DNA of 64,000 nt, from NCBI RefSeq assembly GCF_041146395.1, contig NC_090989.1, positions 245,944,843-246,008,842 on the forward strand, written 5' to 3'. The stretch is from Eulemur rufifrons (taxonomy: Eukaryota > Chordata > Mammalia > Primates > Lemuridae). The stretch's first letter is position 1. Each line of letters opens with the position of its first letter. The notes under the pieces were generated by a model. It did no database searches, had not been told where the DNA came from, and saw only the letters and a program-made list of their open reading frames with translations. The translations under genes and the position numbers were made by a program. Positions 16,156 to 28,850 of the stretch are shown piece by piece.

Positions 16156-16480
16156 TTTTTTTTTTTGAGACAGAGTGTCACTTTGTTGCCCTGGCTAGAG
16201 TGAGTGCCGTGGCATCAGCCTCGCTCACAGCAACCTCAAACTCCTGGGCTTAAGCGATCCTACTGCCTCAGCCTCCCGAGTAGCTGGGACTACAGGCATG
16301 CGCCACTATGCCCGGCTAATTTTTATATTTTTAGTTGGCCAGATAATTTCTTTCTATTTTTAGTAGAGACGGGGTCTCGCTCTTGCTCAGGCTGGTCTCG
16401 AACTCCTGACCTTGAGCGATCCACCCGCCTCGGCCTCCCAGAGTGCTAGGATTACAGGTGTGAGCCACCGCACCCGGCCT
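16156..16480 (-). mobile_element. Alu, lemur-type subfamily A
   Basis: Full Alu in reverse orientation. AAGTATAACATTTCT is duplicated exactly at 16141-16155 and 16481-16495. Confidence 0.94.
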
Positions 16481-16647
16481 AAGTATAACATTTCTGAATA
16501 AAAGATACACAAGAAAATGTTAACAGCGGTTACCTTTGAAGCAAGGGACCTTAATTTGGGTCCACAGACCATCTCCACCCCACCTCCATCCCATCACTAC
16601 CAGGTCTGTAGACCAAATTCAGGTGGTCTGTGAACTTGCATTATATA

Positions 16648-17112
16648 TGTATTTCCAAGGCTGCTTTTACAAATTACCACAAACATGATGGCTTAAAACA
16701 AATTTATTCTCTCCCAATTCTGGAGGCCAGAAGTCTGAAATCATTAGCACTAAGCCAAAAATCAATATATTGGCAGGGTCACACTCCCTCCAGATGGTCT
16801 AGGGAAGACTACATTTCCCAGGCTCATGGTCACTTCCTCCATTTCCAAAGCCAACATGTTTCTTTGACTCTGCTTCTCTACGCTATTATCATATAGTCTT
16901 CTCAAAGACTATGCCAAATCTCCTTCCACCTCCCTCATAGAAGGAAGGATACATGCAAGTGATTCCATTTAGGGCCCACTCAGATAATCCAGGAAAATCT
17001 CCCATCTCAACATCCTACTTTTATCTGCATAGTCCCTTTTGCCATATAAACTAACATTCACAGATTTAAGGGATCAGGATGTGGATATCTTTTGGGAACT
17101 TTAGCCTACCAC
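16648..17112 (-). mobile_element. MLT1-type (MaLR) solo LTR
   Basis: The plus strand begins TTTCCAAGGCTGCTTTTACA, then GATGGCTTAAAACAAATTTA and TCTGGAGGCCAGAAGTCTGA, the reverse complement of the end of an MLT1 LTR. It continues to GGGAACTTTAGCCTACCACA. It is a solo remnant of an old endogenous retrovirus-like element with no coding sequence. Confidence 0.8.
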
Positions 17113-17499
17113 AGATTGGGAAAAATTACATCTGTATTTTCACTAAAATCTAACTAAAATTAAGCATTTCTCTTTTTTTCTAGGAATACACAGCGCACAG
17201 CAGAAATTAAGCATTTCTTTAGGTATTAACAATATTTGTGAGTCTGTCACCAATAAAAATCACAGATATTTTCACAAAATATAGCTGTTGCAGATATCCA
17301 AACTATTGTTTATGTAATACTTATTTCATTTTAAAATTATAGAAGTTATTAGAACCAGTGCTAGAACGTTACCATGTTCATAATAAGTATATATATATTA
17401 CTATATAGCAAATTTTTAAGTATTGTTAACCATTTCAATATGATTGATTTCCTTTGTGATTCTATTTAATCCGTGAATTTTTTTTAAAAGTATTATTTT
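17113..17499. repeat. Unclassified old repeat, left part
   Basis: The stretch up to AATCCGTGAATTTT resumes beyond the following Alu cluster at about 18105 (GATCCATAGGCTTTTACTAG). This suggests one old element split by the Alus, with TATTATTT and CATTATTTG at the break. The family was not assigned. Confidence 0.4.
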
Positions 17500-18104
17500 G
17501 GCCAAGTACAATGGCTCATGCCTGTAATCCCAGCACTTTGGGAGGCTGAGGCGGGAGGATCACTTGAGGAAGGAGTTCAAGACCAGCCCAGGCAACAATA
17601 GCAAAGCCCCTTCTCAGCCAGGAGCAGTGGCTCACGCCTGTAATCCTAACACTCAGGGAGGCCGAGGTGGGAGGATCACTTGACTTCAGGAGTTGGAGAA
17701 CAACCTAAACAAGAGTGAGACCCTGTGTGTACCAAAGATAGAAAAAAATTAGCCAGGTGTGGTGGCCTGTGCCTACAATCCCAGCTACTCAGGAGGCTAA
17801 GGCAGGAGGATCACTTGAGCCCAGGAGTTTAAGATTGCAGTGAGCTATGATCACACCACTGCACTCTATTCTGGGTGACAGAGCAAGACTCTGTCAAAAA
17901 AAAAACCCTTCTCTACAAAAAATTTTTTAAAAAATCAGCCGATATGGTGGTGCACACCTATATTCCCAGGTACTAGGGAGGCTGAAGCACAAGGATCACT
18001 TGAGCCTAGGAGTTCAAGGCTACAGTGAGCTATGGTGATGCCACTACACTTTAGCCTGGGTAACACAGTGACAAGATCCTCTCTCCAAAAAAAAAAAAAA
18101 AAAA
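17500..18104 (+). mobile_element. Alu with a second Alu inserted inside it
   Basis: The outer Alu starts GGCCAAGTACAATGGCTCAT, breaks at GCAAAGCCCCTTCTC (17615), and resumes at CCCTTCTCTACAAAAAATTT (17906) to finish its right arm. The short CCCTTCTC repeat is the target-site duplication of the inner Alu. Confidence 0.88.
17615..17905 (+). mobile_element. Inner Alu
   Basis: A complete dimeric Alu (GCCAGGAGCAGTGGCTCACG to CTGTCAAAAAAAAAA) nested in the left arm of the outer Alu. Confidence 0.88.
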
Positions 18105-18295
18105 CCAAGGCATTATTTGTGAAAAAGGATCCATAGGCTTTTACTAGACTTCTAAAAAAGGGTCCTTGGCACAAAAAGGTTTAGAAATATAGACCACTTT
18201 AGAGAAAGAACAAGTGTAGGAGGAGGATGGCATGAGATGAGCAGGTGAAGTAGAAAGGTCTTTATTTTTATTTTAAACCTTTGTATAATGTTTGA

Positions 18296-18340
18296 ATTTA
18301 TATGTATATAAACATATATGTATATATATATAAAATACAC
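18296..18340. repeat. AT-rich (TATATG)n-like microsatellite
   Basis: Alternating TATATGTATATAAACATATA-type sequence with imperfect period. Confidence 0.7.
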
Positions 18341-18404
18341 ATACCCTTTTGCTTTTTTTTTTTTAAATCAACAGGGTTATCTTCAGCTTCATATTTTTCC
18401 TTAT

Positions 18405-18898
18405 TGTGCTAGGCTAAGTAATAGTCCCCCAAATTTCAATCCCCAGAACCTGTGAATGTTAGCTTATACAGATGGCAAAAGGGACTTTGTGGGTATGATT
18501 AAGTTAAGGATTTTGAGGTGGGGAGATTATCTTGCATTATCCTTGTGAGCCCAATGTAATCACAGCAGTCATTATAAGGATATAAGAGGAGTCAGAGCAG
18601 AGGAAAAGACAGTGTCACCAGAACCAGAGACCAAAGTGATATGCTTTGAAGATAAAAAAAAAAGGGGGGGGGCCACAAGCCAAAGAATAAAGGCAGCAAC
18701 TAGAAGCTGAAAAGAGCAAGGAAATGGATTCTTCCTCAAAGCTTCCTGAAGTAACCAGCCCTGCTGACACCTTGATTGTAGCCCAATAATACTGATTTTA
18801 ACTACTGACCTCCACAATTATAAGAGAATAAATTTGTATTGTTTTAAGCCACTAAGCATGTGGCATTTTGTTATAACAGCAATAAAAACCTAATACAA
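18405..18898 (+). mobile_element. MLT1-type (MaLR) solo LTR
   Basis: A full LTR from TGTGCTAGGC to AAAACCTAATACA. It shows classic MLT1 blocks: GGCAAAAGGGACTTTG, TGATTAAGTTAAGGATTTTG, GACACCTTGATTGTAGCCCA and TTGTTTTAAGCCACTAAG. An A run then G run (about 18653-18671) lies inside it. Confidence 0.9.
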
Positions 18899-18899
18899 T

Positions 18900-21800
18900 A
18901 AAAAAATTAAATAATTTCCAGCTTACATGAAAATTCACAGGATATAGGAACAAATCAAACAACAACATAAAGAAGCAATAGGATAAAGCCAGAAGGTGAG
19001 ATATTCCATAGGACAACTTACCTGGTTTCTTTAAGAAGTTAAATTATTAATAAAAAGAAAACAATAGGAAAGTTAGTTGCTAGTTATGTTAAGTATTATA
19101 AAGATATTATGATCATGTAGGAAAATGTCTTTATTTTCCAGAAATTCAAAAAAATATTTAGAATTACGATATCTGTAATTTACTGATAATAGACGAAAAC
19201 AGACAAAGCAAATATGGAAAATTATAATTAATATAATATTATATATTACTATTTTATATTACTTATTATATTGTAATATGTATTTATAATTATAAAATTA
19301 TAATAATTATAATAAAAATTACAATTGTTAGATCTAGATGATAGGTATATGGTAATTCATTATATTATACTATTCTTTCTACTTTTCTATATGCTTGATA
19401 TTTTTCATAATAAAAAGCAAAAAAAAAAACAAAACAAAAAAACCTTCATACAGTGAAATCCCTTTTATCTGAGACAGGAACTATTATTTTCCTAAAATTT
19501 TTTTTTATTAACACAGGGAAATACTTTTAAAAGTTACATATATAATTTTAAGCATTTCGGTTTAACCTAAAACATAGAAATGCATATTTAAGTCACCAAT
19601 ATTTGGATATGGGGCCACGGCCCCACCTGTAATACAAATCATGGAATAGAGTTCCATATCATACTCACACAAACCACTGTCCACATTTCTAGTTTTGCCT
19701 TAGTTAAAACGAAAAAAATCTGAGTGCAAAAAAACCATTTATATTTATACAATGTCCCCTAGATCTTTTATTGTTTCCCTACAGCTAATGGACCATAGAT
19801 AGCTCTTGGCCACTTAAGAGTTTGCCCAAAGCATTCAACTTAATCAACTACTCTTTTCTATTAATGTTTCACCTGTTTATATATTTAACTAAATTATACA
19901 ATTATGATAATTGCACTGGAAACAAACAGGAATGATTCTTGGTAAGCAGACAGTTCAAATGGTAGGAGAAGTGCACATGTGTATTAGTGAACAGTCCTTA
20001 ACAAGCAATTCACATCAGTGAATTTATTTTTCAAATGAAATGGAAAGGACAATTAATACAATGAATCAGTTAAATGATAAAGGGAAACTTCAATTTAAAA
20101 AAAAAAAGGAATGGAGAAAGAGTATAAAAATGGAAAAATACCTGCTAATCATCTAACCCAGTGCTTGAGCAGCAGGATGAGGCAGTAAATTGACTGATGG
20201 AAAAATGACAATTAAATGACAGTTAAAAAATTGACAGTTAAAAAATTAAGTTTCTGTAATACAAAGAATACATAAATTTTTTTGTGTAGAGACAGCTACA
20301 AAACCAGAAAACAATGCTTCCTAAGTCCCTCAAAATTCTCCACAAGGAAACAGTTGCAGATCATACTGCTTGATTGAAATGAAGATCCCATCTGTAGCCT
20401 TTAAGCAGCTCACTCTCTCCCATTCTAAAAAATGTTATAGAGATTCTGAAAAGGTACCTATCTGCTTCCCATTTAAAAGTAACTAGGTCAAGATTTGCTT
20501 CAAAGTAATCAGATTTGGAAAAGTTGGGAGGAGAGGATTTAAAATAATATGGAAGAGGTGCTAAATATGCAAGGGTTCATTGTACTTTTTTTTGTATGTT
20601 AAAATTTTTCCATAATAAAGTTAAACAAATAAGTAACTTAGGTGTATAACAACCCCATACATTCCAGACTGGTTATGAGTTGACTAAATCACAGGTCAAT
20701 TTCTCAAGCGTATAATTCCCAATAAGCTTAGATCTCAGGTCTACCTGAGGCTTTTTTTTTCATCCAATGATAAAAATACTTCTTAGTAGACTTATGCTGA
20801 CCACTAATACAGTTCTCTGGAGCACTATAAATTTTACTCAAACACTTTGCATTAAAATTTAATAACAGCAGTTTATGAAGGACTCTTTTTTTTCCCAAAA
20901 AGTTCAGTTTGTTGACACTTACTGAGAGAGTTTAGCATTTGGCTGAATACCTCTGAAAGTTATTACGCATACATATTCAAGGAATATATGTTAGTTGAAT
21001 TGAAACAAATCAAACTCTTAACATTCTAATGACAGATGAGCTGAACCCACTGGACAGCTCCAACTCATCAAAAAGTACATGGACGTTTTTCCCTTATTAA
21101 AAACGAAAGGTGGTGAGTAACTGTGTTATAGCTCAATAGAAAAACTAACAGCAGCTGCTAATCTCTGGCTTTCAATTGGGCTATATAATTGGATGGGCTG
21201 TGTAACTCTATATACACATGAAAGTTTATTAAACTAATAAACAAGAGTTCTACCACATACCACTGCTAGAGTTCAGCAAGAGTGGTCATACAACCCTAGT
21301 TGCTTCTCTCAATAATAAAACTGATCAAGCCTGAAGAATAGCCCAGTAGTTTTCAAGAATAAAACATCTTACTGCAAAGCCGTCATTAAACCCCCTACAT
21401 TTATGCACTATGTTCTTCTTTCAGTTAATCTTCTCTAAAGTGCCTACCCTGACTAAAAACAGTAGTATACAAGAAACTATGCCAGTTTTGAAGAGTGGAA
21501 CAACTTGTGGGCTATTTAAGAAACAAACCTATTACAATGTACTAACATCCACTAACAAGTAACCAGTACACTTTAAGTAGTAACTAATAACTAGATGACA
21601 AAAACTAGCTCTTTTTAACCATTTTATATTTTAAGAATACCCACTTATTCTATTTTAAACAAAAGCATTCACATTTCAGATTTTCAAAACAGACAACAGA
21701 GATTTAAAAATAATTCCTATCAAAGGACCATTCACTTTACAAAACAATTCTCTGTAGATTTTATTAGATATTTCCATATTTTAGTAAAAACGAAATGGTT

Positions 21801-22577
21801 CAATTTATATGTACTGCCTAAATCTAAGGCCTATGTAGGAGTATCTTATTTTTTTAAAAGTTAATCATTCAAAATTAGAATTTGATAACTAATTTAGAAC
21901 ACACCCATCCTATGCTTAATAAAGTAGCAGTGGCTAGGAACAATAGCTTCAGAACATTCATCCAGAACCTACTTCATAATATAACTTGTTTTGAGAACCT
22001 AGATTCTTTTACAACTGTGATATCATTGCAACACCACTTCTCCTCTATAGGATAATGCAGCTTCATTTACACTTAAATCTCCATCAGTATCACTCAATAA
22101 AAGCATATTCATTTAAAATTCATAAAAAGATATTTAGAGAGCAATTCTAAAACATTGCTAAGATTTCCCTGAAGTATTTATTACTCTATTCTTTATATAT
22201 AAAATCTCAACCCTGATTATTTTATTGTACTATTCAAGACTTAAATTTCATTATAAACACATTCTTTAGAGCATAATCATCTAACATATATAGGCCAAAC
22301 TAATATTTGTTCTCATTTTTAGTGCTATTTTAACTACAATAAAGTCTTTCTATCCAGCCCAAATGGAAACAGCACTTGTAATTCCAGGTCTCCATATGAC
22401 TTTACTTAAAATTGTTGTTGTTGCTATTAAGCAATTTATCTTAATCTGTAACTTTTACAAATCTTATTACGATTCTAAATAGTTTTAAAACAGTAGAAAA
22501 TTATATATGATAAAGTTTTTAGACTATCTGAAATACAAATTTGCTCATTTGCTTTCCTAAGGTGACATTCTTCACCT
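18900..22577. other. Long intronic stretch without a recognised gene
   Basis: CAAP1 intron 4. It contains a very AT-rich patch at 19222-19320. Two short tails ending TTTTTCATAATAAAAAGC (about 19400) and TTTTTCCATAATAAAGTTAA (about 20620) look like 3' ends of old repeats. The rest looks single-copy and was not assigned. Confidence 0.45.
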
Positions 22578-22945
22578 TTTTTTATTTTTTAAATTTTTAT
22601 GGATATATAATGTTAACAGCTGTACATATTTATGGAGTACATGTGATATTTTGATATAAGCATACAATGTGTAATGATCAAATCTAGGTAACCAGGATAT
22701 CCATTACCACAAACATTAATCATTTCTTTGTGCTGAGAACATCCCAAATCTTCTCTTCTAGCTATTTTGAAATAAAAAATAAATTATTGTTAACTATAGT
22801 CACCCTACTGTGCCATTGAACACTAGAACTTATTCCTTCTATCTGTTTTTGTACCCATTAACCAACCCCTCATCCCTCCCCATTACCCCTGCCTTCCTGG
22901 TAACCACCATTCTGTTCACTACCTCCATGAGATCAATTTTCTCAC
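22578..22945 (-). mobile_element. L1 3' UTR fragment
   Basis: The plus strand reads ATTTATGGAGTACATGTGAT, later GTGTAATGATCAAATCTAGG and TTTCTTTGTGCTGAGAACAT. This is the reverse complement of an L1MA/L1PB-like 3' UTR. Confidence 0.82.
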
Positions 22946-23482
22946 CTTTTTAAAAAATGAAGATATTTAGACACTATGGATGTTGCATCTTCAAAGTTCC
23001 TAAATCTTATGCCCATGAAAACCATTATAAGTTAACACTCATTACGTTTCAAAGTAACATGCTGTCAAAAATTTCTTTTAACTACTGTTTTCTTGTTATT
23101 TTTAGTAGTAAAAAAGAGTTATTTTAATGTAAGATCAGAGTAAACATATGATCTTTTAAACAGCAGTAGACATCAGAGAGGTTTGGAAAGAAAAACGTAT
23201 ATTTCAAAGCTAATCTTAGAGGAGAAATATAATTTGAATATACTGTACCTTAAAATCTCTAATGGGTTATAAAAAAATTAACATATATATGGTATATTAA
23301 ATACCTACCATACACATACACGATAAAAGAGCATAGGTTGCCCATTAAAACATATAATTTTCACATATTTTTAATAACAGATTGCCCTAACTAGACACAT
23401 TTGAAATTATTTTTTCATTAAAAAAATAAAGGTGTATATCTCAGTTGATAACAAGGATAAACTCTAATGAATACTACACATT
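22946..23482. other. Intronic DNA, nothing recognised
   Basis: AT-rich, no assigned element. Confidence 0.45.
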
Positions 23483-24290
23483 TGGTGCCTTAAAACAACA
23501 TATTTATTCTCATACAGTTCTGGAGGTCCTAAGTCCAAAAAACGTCTTAGGGAACTAGAATCAAGGTGTAGGTAGTACTGTATTCCTTGAAAATCTATTC
23601 CTTGTCTTTTCCAGCTTTTAAAAGGCTACCTACATTCCTTGGCTTGCGATTCCTTCCTCCACTTTCAAAGTATGTTATTCCACCCTCTGTTTCAATCATC
23701 CCATCTATTTCTGTTTGACCTTCTTATTCCCTCATATAAGGATCCTTATTATACTGGTCCCACCTTGATAATCTAGGATAATCTTTCTTTTTTTTTTTTT
23801 TTTTTTTTGAGACAGAGTCTCACTCTGTTGCCCAGGCTAGAGTGAGTGCCGTGGCGTCAGCCTAGCTCACAGCAACCTCAAACTCCTGAGCTCAAGCGAT
23901 CCTCCTGTCTCAGCCTCCCGAGTAGCTGGGACTACAGGCATGCGCCACCATGCCCGGCTAATTTTTTCTATATATATTTTTAGCTGTCCATATAATTTCT
24001 TTCTATTTTTAGTAGAGGTGGGGTCTCGCTCTTGCTCAGGCTGGTCTCGAACTCCTGAGCTCAAAGGATCCGCCCACCTCGGCCTCCCAGAGTGCTAGGA
24101 TTACAGGCGTGAGCCACCGCGCCCGGCCTTAGGATAATCTTTCAATCTTAAAATCCTTAATATACCCCTAAAGTCCCTTCTGTTTTTTACATGTACATAC
24201 TTCAGCAAATTAACATATAAATTAACATATTCACAAATATTGGGAATTAGGACTTGGATATCTCTAGGGGAGGTCATTAGTCTATCACAT
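23483..24290 (-). mobile_element. MLT1-type (MaLR) LTR, interrupted by an Alu
   Basis: CTTAAAACAACATATTTATT and ACAGTTCTGGAGGTCCTAAG mark one end; GGAATTAGGACTTGGATATC marks the other. An Alu at 23788-24128 splits it. Confidence 0.72.
23788..24128 (-). mobile_element. Alu, lemur-type subfamily B
   Basis: A full, little-diverged Alu in reverse orientation. The 14-base duplication TAGGATAATCTTTC lies at 23774-23787 and again just after the element. Confidence 0.95.
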
Positions 24291-24450
24291 GCATTCTAGG
24301 TGATCTTTTTTGTAAATTCCTTGAAATTTCCTACATAGATGGTCATGTCTGCTGCAAACAGGGACAGTTTCATTTTTTCCTTTCTAAACTATATGTCTCT
24401 GTATTTCTTTTTCTTGCCTTATTGCACCTGTGCATATAATAATTCCAGTC

Positions 24451-24790
24451 GGCCAGGCACGGTGGCTCACGCCTATAATCCTAGCACTCTGGGAGGCCGA
24501 GGTGGGTGGATCGTTTGAGCTCAGGAGTTCGAGACCAGCCTGAGCAAGAGCGAGACCCCATCTCTACTAAAAATAGAAAGAAATTATATGGACAGCTAAA
24601 AATATATATATAGAAAAAATTAGCCGGGCATGATGGTGCATGCCTGTAGTCCCAGCTACTCGGGAGGCTGAGACAGGAGGATCGCTTGAGCCCAGGAGTT
24701 TGAGGTTGCTGTGAGCTAGGCTGACGCCACAGCACTCACTCTAGCCTGGGCAACAGAGTGAGACTCTGTCTCAAAAAAAAAAAAAAAAAA
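24451..24790 (+). mobile_element. Alu, lemur-type subfamily B
   Basis: A full-length Alu, flanked by AATTCCAGTC on the left and ATTCCAGTC directly after the A tail. The middle segment reads ATTATATGGACAGCTAAAAA. Confidence 0.95.
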
Positions 24791-24955
24791 TTCCAGTCTA
24801 TTTTCTAACATAAGTAGTGAGAGTAGATATTCTTGCCTTGTTCCTATCTTAGGAAGAAAGTATTCAGGCCTTCACAACTAAGTATATTATCTCTATGCTT
24901 TTGTTTTTTAAAGTTTACTTTATTGTTCTTTTTTCCTACCTTCTTGAATTATATA

Positions 24956-26068
24956 GAGTCATGAACCATATAACGACATTTTTAATGATGGACCACTATA
25001 TGACAGTGATTCATGGAGCTGAAAAATTCCTATCACTGAGTAACATCTTGATGATCCTGACCCTGTGCAGGCCAAGGCTAATGTGCATGTCTGTGTGTTA
25101 GTATTTAACAAAAAAGTTCAAAAACTGAAAAAAAAATTCTAAGAACAAAAAAGCTTATAGAATAAGGATACAAAGAAAAAATATTTTTGTACAGCTGAAC
25201 AATGTGTCTGTATTTTAAGCTAAGTGATATTATAAAAGAGTCAAAAAGTTAAAAAATTAAAAGTTTATTAAAAAAGTTATAGTAAGGTAAGGCTAATTTA
25301 TTATTAAAGAAAAAATTTTTCTATAAATGTACTGTAGATGAAGTGTACAGTGTTTATAGAGTAGTAGTGTATAGTAATATCTTGGGCCTTCTCATTCACT
25401 CACCACTTATTCACTGATTCACCCAGAGCAACTTCCAGTCCTGCAAGCTCCATTCATAGTAAACGCCCTATACAGATGTACCATTTTTTAATTTTTTTTA
25501 CTGTACCTTTTGTATGTTTAGATATGTTTACACAAATACTACCATTGTGTTACAACTGTTTATGGTACTCAGTATAACATTCTGTACAGGTTTGTAGCCC
25601 AGGAGCAACAGGCTATACCATACAGGTTAGGTATCTAGTAGGCTATATAGGTTAAGCATCCCTAATCCAAAAATCTGAAATTCCAAATGTTCCAAAATCC
25701 AAAACTTTTTGAGCAGCATTGACATGAGGCCACTAGTGGAAAATTCTATACCTGACCTCATGTGAGAAGTGCACAAAATTACTAAAAATATGGTATAAAA
25801 TTACCTCAAGGCTATGTGTATAAGGAGTATATGAAACATAAGTGAGTTTCATGTTTAGACTTGAGTCCCATCCCCAAGGTATCATTAGGCATATGCAAAT
25901 ATTCCAAAATCCGAAAACACATCTGGTCCCAAGCATTTCGGATAAGGGATACTCAATCTGTACTGTCTAGGTTTGTGTAAGTACAGTCTATGATGTTTGC
26001 ACAATGATGAAATCACATAACCACACATTTCTCATAACGTATCCCCATCATTAAGCTACACATGACCG
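24956..26068. mobile_element. Tigger-type DNA transposon (MER2-like), about 1.1 kb
   Basis: The ends are inverted repeats: GAGTCATGAACCATATAACG on the left and CGTTATGGAAT-equivalent decay of TTAAGCTACACATGACCG on the right. Both are flanked by TA, the pogo/Tigger target. Internal landmarks are TGATGATCCTGACCCTGTGC, AGAGCAACTTCCAGTCCTGC and TAGGTTTGTGTAAGTACAGT. It has no intact transposase. A second transposon is nested at 25648-25960. The family name is from memory. Confidence 0.8.
25648..25960. mobile_element. Second Tigger-type element nested in the first
   Basis: The inverted ends are TAGGTTAAGCATCCCTAATC and GATAAGGGATACTCAATCTG, flanked by TA on both sides. The outer element resumes cleanly (GTAGGCTATA then CTGTCTAGGTTTG). 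The interior is short and non-coding, consistent with a non-autonomous Tigger3-like derivative. Confidence 0.82.
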
Positions 26069-26070
26069 TA

Positions 26071-28337
26071 TTTTCCTCAGATGGGTTTATGGGTATATAA
26101 TCTCTGGATTCCCGCCTATCTGCATCTTTTTTACTTCCAAGAGATGAATGGTTTCTTGACCAACTATAGAAGCTTGGGTTGCAACTTCATTTGTATACAG
26201 ATGGTAGTCAACTGTTTTATAGTTTCTGGTATTGCAGATTAAAAAAATATGATCCTTTTCCTTCTTAGATGAGGTGTTTGTTCCATCTGGAAGGCTGTTA
26301 GATTTTTCCCTTTATAAAAAAGATTTGCTTCAATATACTTTTTTCCCTACAATCCTGCCTGGAACTCAATGAGCACTTTCAATTTGAAGACTTAAATCTT
26401 TTTTTTACGTCAGGAAAATTTTCTTATATTTATTGAATCATTACCTCTCTCCTTATGTTTCATTTTCTCTTTCTAGGATTCCTGTTTATCATATACAAGA
26501 ATGCTGGAGCTTTCTAGCTTATTTGAATTTTTCTCTCATAATTTCCATCTTTTAATATTTTTGCTTTGGGTACTTATTCCTCCAGGCAATTAATTTGGGT
26601 CTCAATGGTTACAATCTCCTGCTCTGATTACCTTACAGAATTTAGTTAGAAAATCAAGTGTTTTAGCCCAAGAATGTTTCTTTATGCTGCACTTGATTTT
26701 CCACAAGAGCTCATTTTTTTCCTGCAAGTGTTCATCTTATTTCTCTAAGAGCTTGATTTAGCTTGGCATGTGCTTTGTTTCTTTCAAGTAATCTTCTCTC
26801 TAGACATTAGGGTCCTTTAAAGATGTTATATAAGTATGCATGCACGTGTGTATGTACTTATTTATAGTGAATTCCTTGGAGCTCAGGTTTAGTAGCTGCC
26901 CCAAAAGTGGCAAAAAGAAAAGCAGTCTCTGCCTCCATAGGTCTGGAATGTAAAAGTAGATTGCTTTTTTTTTTTTGAGACATCTGCTCTCCAATTTTCT
27001 CAGGCTCTCTCAGTTTCAAAGACAGGTAATGCCTGGCCCATTTAACTCTATCTTCAACTCATAAAGGTGAAAGAGTCTAGGCATGTTCACACAAGATACA
27101 TGTTGACTTCTCCCTTTCTATTCCCCAGCTTCCTCCACTCCCCCAGCAGAGCTCCCAGATCTCAGCAGACCAAGTTTTCCTCAAGATCCACTACTTCATG
27201 ATTATCTCCTTAGGCTCTCCAATACAAGTCAAGAGGTACCTATCCAGCCCCAGAGGAAACACCCTTTACTGGTTATCTTTGCCAGGATGCTCAAAGAGCA
27301 CAAATCTTACTGGCACCTAAAATACCAAAATCCACCTGATTTGGTATAACAGATACACTATGGTTAGTAGTGAACGGAAAAAAGAGCAACCTTCAAGTTT
27401 CCATCTTCCCTAAATCCCTTCCTCTGACTTTGGAGAAATGTATACTGCATCTTTGCTTGAAATCTGTATACAAGGAAGTCTTTCACAGGTGTCTTCCCAC
27501 AACATTATTTGAAAATCACTACATTTAGCAATATCTCCTCAAATACTGTGATTTGAGGCTGAGAATGTCTCCTAATTTCATCCAAGATAATTTGTTTCTG
27601 TTTCTTGTCCTCCTTGTTGCTTTTCAATGAATTCTAAGAGCAAAATTGCTGTTTATTCTGTCATTTTTAAACCGTAAGTCCTATTCCATTATTTTAGAAA
27701 CCAATCTCAACATTAAATGCAACTCCTTTATAACCTGGTCTTTTAGTCAAATGACTTGTTACATTTTCTCTTTATCCTTAAGAATCTAAAATTTTAGCAG
27801 GACATCTTCACCAAGTAATCAAACTTTGCATATAAATAGTGAGAAACTTGACATCATGCGTCTCCTAATGTGACTCAATGAACACAGTGATCACATAGTT
27901 TATGTCTATTATCCTGGCTCTTGATTTGTAAAAACAAATTATGTGGTCACCCAGTCTATAAGTATTTTTGCCAAGAAATGTTTAAATTGAACCTATTCTA
28001 GCTCTAGAACAAACTTCCAATTTATAGGAAATATAAAGGATTATGAACCAGTTACGCAATGCCCAGAGGAATCAATAAGCCATATCCCAAGTGTGAAACT
28101 TTCCAGATCCCCAATCCCCAAATCCTTTGTTAAAAGGATTTGTTCTGTAAAATTTGGATTCAGTCAAAAGACTGCACTCCAGGATCCAGAAGGCCACATT
28201 TGGCCCCAAGGCCGAAGGTTCCCTACCCCCAGTAGGAAACATAACAATCAAATGAAACATATGAACTCTGACTAGATCCTGCATCGGAATCAATCTGCTA
28301 ACTAATTAAAATAAATATGCCATAAAAGATATTTCTT
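26071..28337. other. Intronic DNA, largely unassigned
   Basis: T-rich sequence with stretches (about 26340-26800) that resemble very old LINE-derived DNA, but no family can be named with confidence. No gene evidence was seen. Confidence 0.4.
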
Positions 28338-28850
28338 GAATATGTTATTAAAAAAATTATAGGAGGCTGTAAAAATTGTCAGAATCAAATGGAGTCCCTA
28401 ATGTTAAGAAAACACAGACAACTAGAGATGGAGAAGGCCATGAAGAGAGGGTTCTCATGTTTGTACGCCTGATAATGAAAAAGACTGCACAAAAACTACA
28501 ACCTTGCACAAAGTTCATCACACCCTTACACAAAAAATACTTCTGCAAGGACATCTACCTAGCAACTGTCTGTCTAACCTTGGACTGGTGTTGTCCTCAT
28601 TATTGCTATTTGGTACTTGTAGCCAAAGATAATTATTTCAAAACAATTATGTAATCCTCCTCATTTTTCCTTTAAAAACCTTTGTCTTCCTTTACCTCCC
28701 TGAATACAGACACAGTTTACTATGGCATGTGTATTCCCACTGCAATGTTCTATTCTCAAATAAACATCTTTTCTTATACAGAGTATTCTCTCTTTAGGCT
28801 GACAAGCCACTGTTTTGGACTAAGTTCCTGAACTAGGCCTCAATAGAACA
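28338..28850 (+). mobile_element. Endogenous retrovirus-type solo LTR
   Basis: The sequence has the layout of an ERV LTR: CAAATGGAGTCCCTAATG near the start, CTTTAAAAACCTTTGTCTTC, then a poly(A) signal in TCTCAAATAAACATCTTTTC. It contains no coding sequence. The family was not named. Confidence 0.65.

Noticed and set aside
16204..16449. Alu-derived frames with [24 protein letters not shown] peptides here and at several other sites
   Set aside because: These are the standard antisense Alu reading frames, not genes. No splice-site pair suggests Alu exon use.
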